From: Acinetobacter higginsii
GTDB taxonomy: Bacteria > Pseudomonadota > Gammaproteobacteria > Pseudomonadales > Moraxellaceae
Direction: 5' to 3'
Assembly (NCBI RefSeq): GCF_000369525.1
Contig: NZ_KB850071.1
Coordinates: forward strand, 257,032 to 321,031
DNA: 64,000 nucleotides
Part shown: positions 62,402 through 64,000 of the stretch, one piece after another
Position numbering within the stretch: position 1 is the first letter of the stretch
Layout of the letters: each line of letters begins with the position of its first letter
Program-made: the position numbers and the translations under genes
Notes under the pieces: generated by a model
Told to the model about the DNA's origin: nothing
Database searches by the model: none
The model's input: only the letters and a program-made list of their open reading frames with translations

Positions 62402-64000
62402 TTAATTCACAGGGAAAAAACCCACCCTTTCGCCATCACCAGCACTTGGTCCAAAAAATTCCGTATAACTTAATTGATTTTTCTGTTGTTCATTTGGCTC
62501 TTCATTCTCTAAGACTATAACCTGTCCAATATGTTTTCGTGTCGCTAACCACCCATAAAAACTATCTTTAACACCTTCTGGTAACAACTCTCCATCTAAA
62601 TTCACATCATTTTCATGTAACTCTTTTTTTGAATGTTTAGGATCTTTATAAGTAACGACTGGAGAATCTATAATAACAAATCCTAGATGAGGTAAATTCT
62701 TCTCAATATTAAGTTCCATTAACGCAACCATATAAGCAGTTAAGAATATACCCCGTTTTCCTTTTCCATACGAAACCCTAGCTCTTTGATTAACCTTTAT
62801 ATCAATACATTTATCATCAAAGTCAATCGTTCGAACATCAGGAACTTTCCATTTTTCTAATAATTCTTTGATTCTTACTGATAGATCTGTTGCCGATTTA
62901 GCAATATTTCTTTCTATTTTCTGAGTCATACGCTTAGATTTTGGTATTTCTTTCTCTAATTGTATTTGTAACCTTTCAATAATTTTAAAATTATTCAAAT
63001 AAATCGATAACTCAGCTTTTCTCTCAGTAAGTTCATTTAGATTATCTTTAATACTTACACCATCTGCTTCTAGTAAGTTTTTTTGCTGGATTTTATTGCT
63101 CTCCAAATTATAATTTAAACTATCCAATTTTAGAGAAAGTTCGGAAATTTCAGAATCTATATCTTCTATAGCGTACCTTAAACCATCTCGTAATCGATTT
63201 ATTTTTTGAATTTCTACGGCAGCACCATTTCTTATTTTAGCAAAATCTACTTCTGAAATATGATGCCTTTTTTGGTGATCTAACGTAGTTAAACAAATTG
63301 GACAGGATCTATTCGGTAAATTAGCTACGATTGAGGCAGATATATTTGTCATCTCCAGTCTACTAATATCATTCAAATACTTCTGATCAAGTATAGAAAA
63401 TTGCTCTTTAGCTTCTATTAGACTTATTACTTTCGGATTAGTTTCGTTTATTTCTCGCTCAAATGAAGAAAACTCACTTTTTAATTCTCTTAATGCTTGA
63501 TAGTCACATGACAAAAATTTATTAATTTCATCTATTTGCAAAGAGATCTTATCAAGATTATCTTCAACATCTTCCTTACTTATATCTTTTGGAATTTCAT
63601 CATTAAGTATCTGTATCTGTTCCTGTAATGATGACACTTGTCCTTTAGCTTGGTTTCTAGCATCCGTTGAAATAGCTAAAGGCATCTGTGAATCATCAGA
63701 ACCTGTTAAAAAAAAAGATAAAGCAGATCTATTTCTAACCTTTGTATTGGAGTCTTTACCTTCAAAATTAATATTATCGAGAGTCTGAATCTCATCAAAT
63801 ATACTAATGCGCCTTAAGTCATTTGCTGTAACACGACCTAAAGTTCCCAATTTAACTAATATTTTGTTTTCTTGAATATTATTCTCAGTTATCAAAAAAT
63901 CATCTACTTTAAGATCAAGTTTTTGATCTAAGTCTACTCGGATATCTGAATATATTCCTTCATGTATACTTTCTTGACCATTAGCTAAACTTTTAAAAAT
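62402..64000 (-). CDS. DUF3732-type coiled-coil ABC ATPase with Rad50-like hook, 5' end outside window
   Basis: The frame is open to the right edge (533 codons visible), so the first part with Walker A is missing. What is visible: an ATPase-side segment, then a long coiled coil (about 63650-62930) broken in the middle by CPIC (63304-63293), as in the Rad50 zinc hook. The C-terminal ATPase half follows, with GKGKRG as a possible signature loop, Walker B LGFVIIDSP (Asp near 62668) and VIVLENEEP. DUF3732 ATPases belong to the ABC-three-component (ABC-3C) systems, predicted conflict/defence modules, whose middle-component and effector genes would lie upstream, beyond the edge. Confidence 0.8.
   Translation of the reverse strand: MFKSLANGQESIHEGIYSDIRVDLDQKLDLKVDDFLITENNIQENKILVKLGTLGRVTANDLRRISIFDEIQTLDNINFEGKDSNTKVRNRSALSFFLTGSDDSQMPLAISTDARNQAKGQVSSLQEQIQILNDEIPKDISKEDVEDNLDKISLQIDEINKFLSCDYQALRELKSEFSSFEREINETNPKVISLIEAKEQFSILDQKYLNDISRLEMTNISASIVANLPNRSCPICLTTLDHQKRHHISEVDFAKIRNGAAVEIQKINRLRDGLRYAIEDIDSEISELSLKLDSLNYNLESNKIQQKNLLEADGVSIKDNLNELTERKAELSIYLNNFKIIERLQIQLEKEIPKSKRMTQKIERNIAKSATDLSVRIKELLEKWKVPDVRTIDFDDKCIDIKVNQRARVSYGKGKRGIFLTAYMVALMELNIEKNLPHLGFVIIDSPVVTYKDPKHSKKELHENDVNLDGELLPEGVKDSFYGWLATRKHIGQVIVLENEEPNEQQKNQLSYTEFFGPSAGDGERVGFFPVN

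Noticed and set aside
59024..64000. Insertion sequence or prophage instead of an integrative island
   Set aside because: No transposase, terminal inverted repeats or phage structural genes are visible; the integrase plus tRNA layout fits an island, though only one end is in view.
1..64000. CRISPR arrays
   Set aside because: No regularly spaced direct repeats of 25-40 bp seen, and no cas genes.

Overview
The window looks like a chromosome segment of an Acinetobacter species (Moraxellaceae, Gammaproteobacteria). The basis is low GC content, an Acr1-type fatty acyl-CoA reductase (15359-16246), Acinetobacter-style OmpR/EnvZ, and scattered his genes. Species is inference; no rRNA or marker was available for comparison.

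Layout. 1-3100: two uncharacterised minus-strand genes and a small zinc-ribbon membrane protein. 3135-10442: one minus-strand heavy-metal efflux block, czcI-czcC-czcB-czcA-czcD (tripartite RND pump plus CDF pump). 10590-16250: a lipoprotein, a Sel1 protein, ettA, a frameshifted metY and acr1. 16314-28528: small metabolic and transport units with their regulators (epimerase/MerR, MHS-type symporter, HD protein, CitMHS transporter/LysR, SDR, azlCD/AraC, DUF2167 pair). 28637-35386: tex, ompR-envZ and a succinyl-CoA:acetate-type CoA transferase. 35546-38384: an unknown exported protein, a methyltransferase, two identical tRNA-Phe genes and a GNAT protein. 38489-52474: hisB, hisH, hisA and hisF interspersed with a SulP transporter, an XRE-cupin/EamA pair, a sulfur-scavenging flavoenzyme cluster, a cold-shock/DUF1294 protein and thrB. 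52780-58898: a fatty-acid-hydroxylase-like gene with a divergent AraC regulator, aqpZ, a DRGH endonuclease and kup.

From 59024 to the window end an AT-rich island begins. tRNA-Ser(GGA) is followed by a P4-type tyrosine integrase. A minus-strand operon then enters from beyond the window edge. It holds a DUF3732-type coiled-coil ATPase with a Rad50-like CPIC hook and a CoiA/DUF6035-like predicted nuclease whose last ~76 codons are in another frame. Behind these come a 28-codon remnant resembling the N-terminus of Fic proteins and a small CxxC ORF. This is the best candidate for a poorly described (probably anti-phage) system, and it is decaying at the integrase-proximal end.

Other points of note are a (GC)n-tract frameshift in metY, a textbook MerR-type promoter at 17443-17474, a 24-bp perfect palindrome before the HD gene, alternative hairpins in the SulP leader, and a repeated ATTGACA...CACGACA motif around the hydroxylase/AraC locus. 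At least two, possibly more, apparent frameshifts occur in the window, so sequencing error must be excluded before calling decay.
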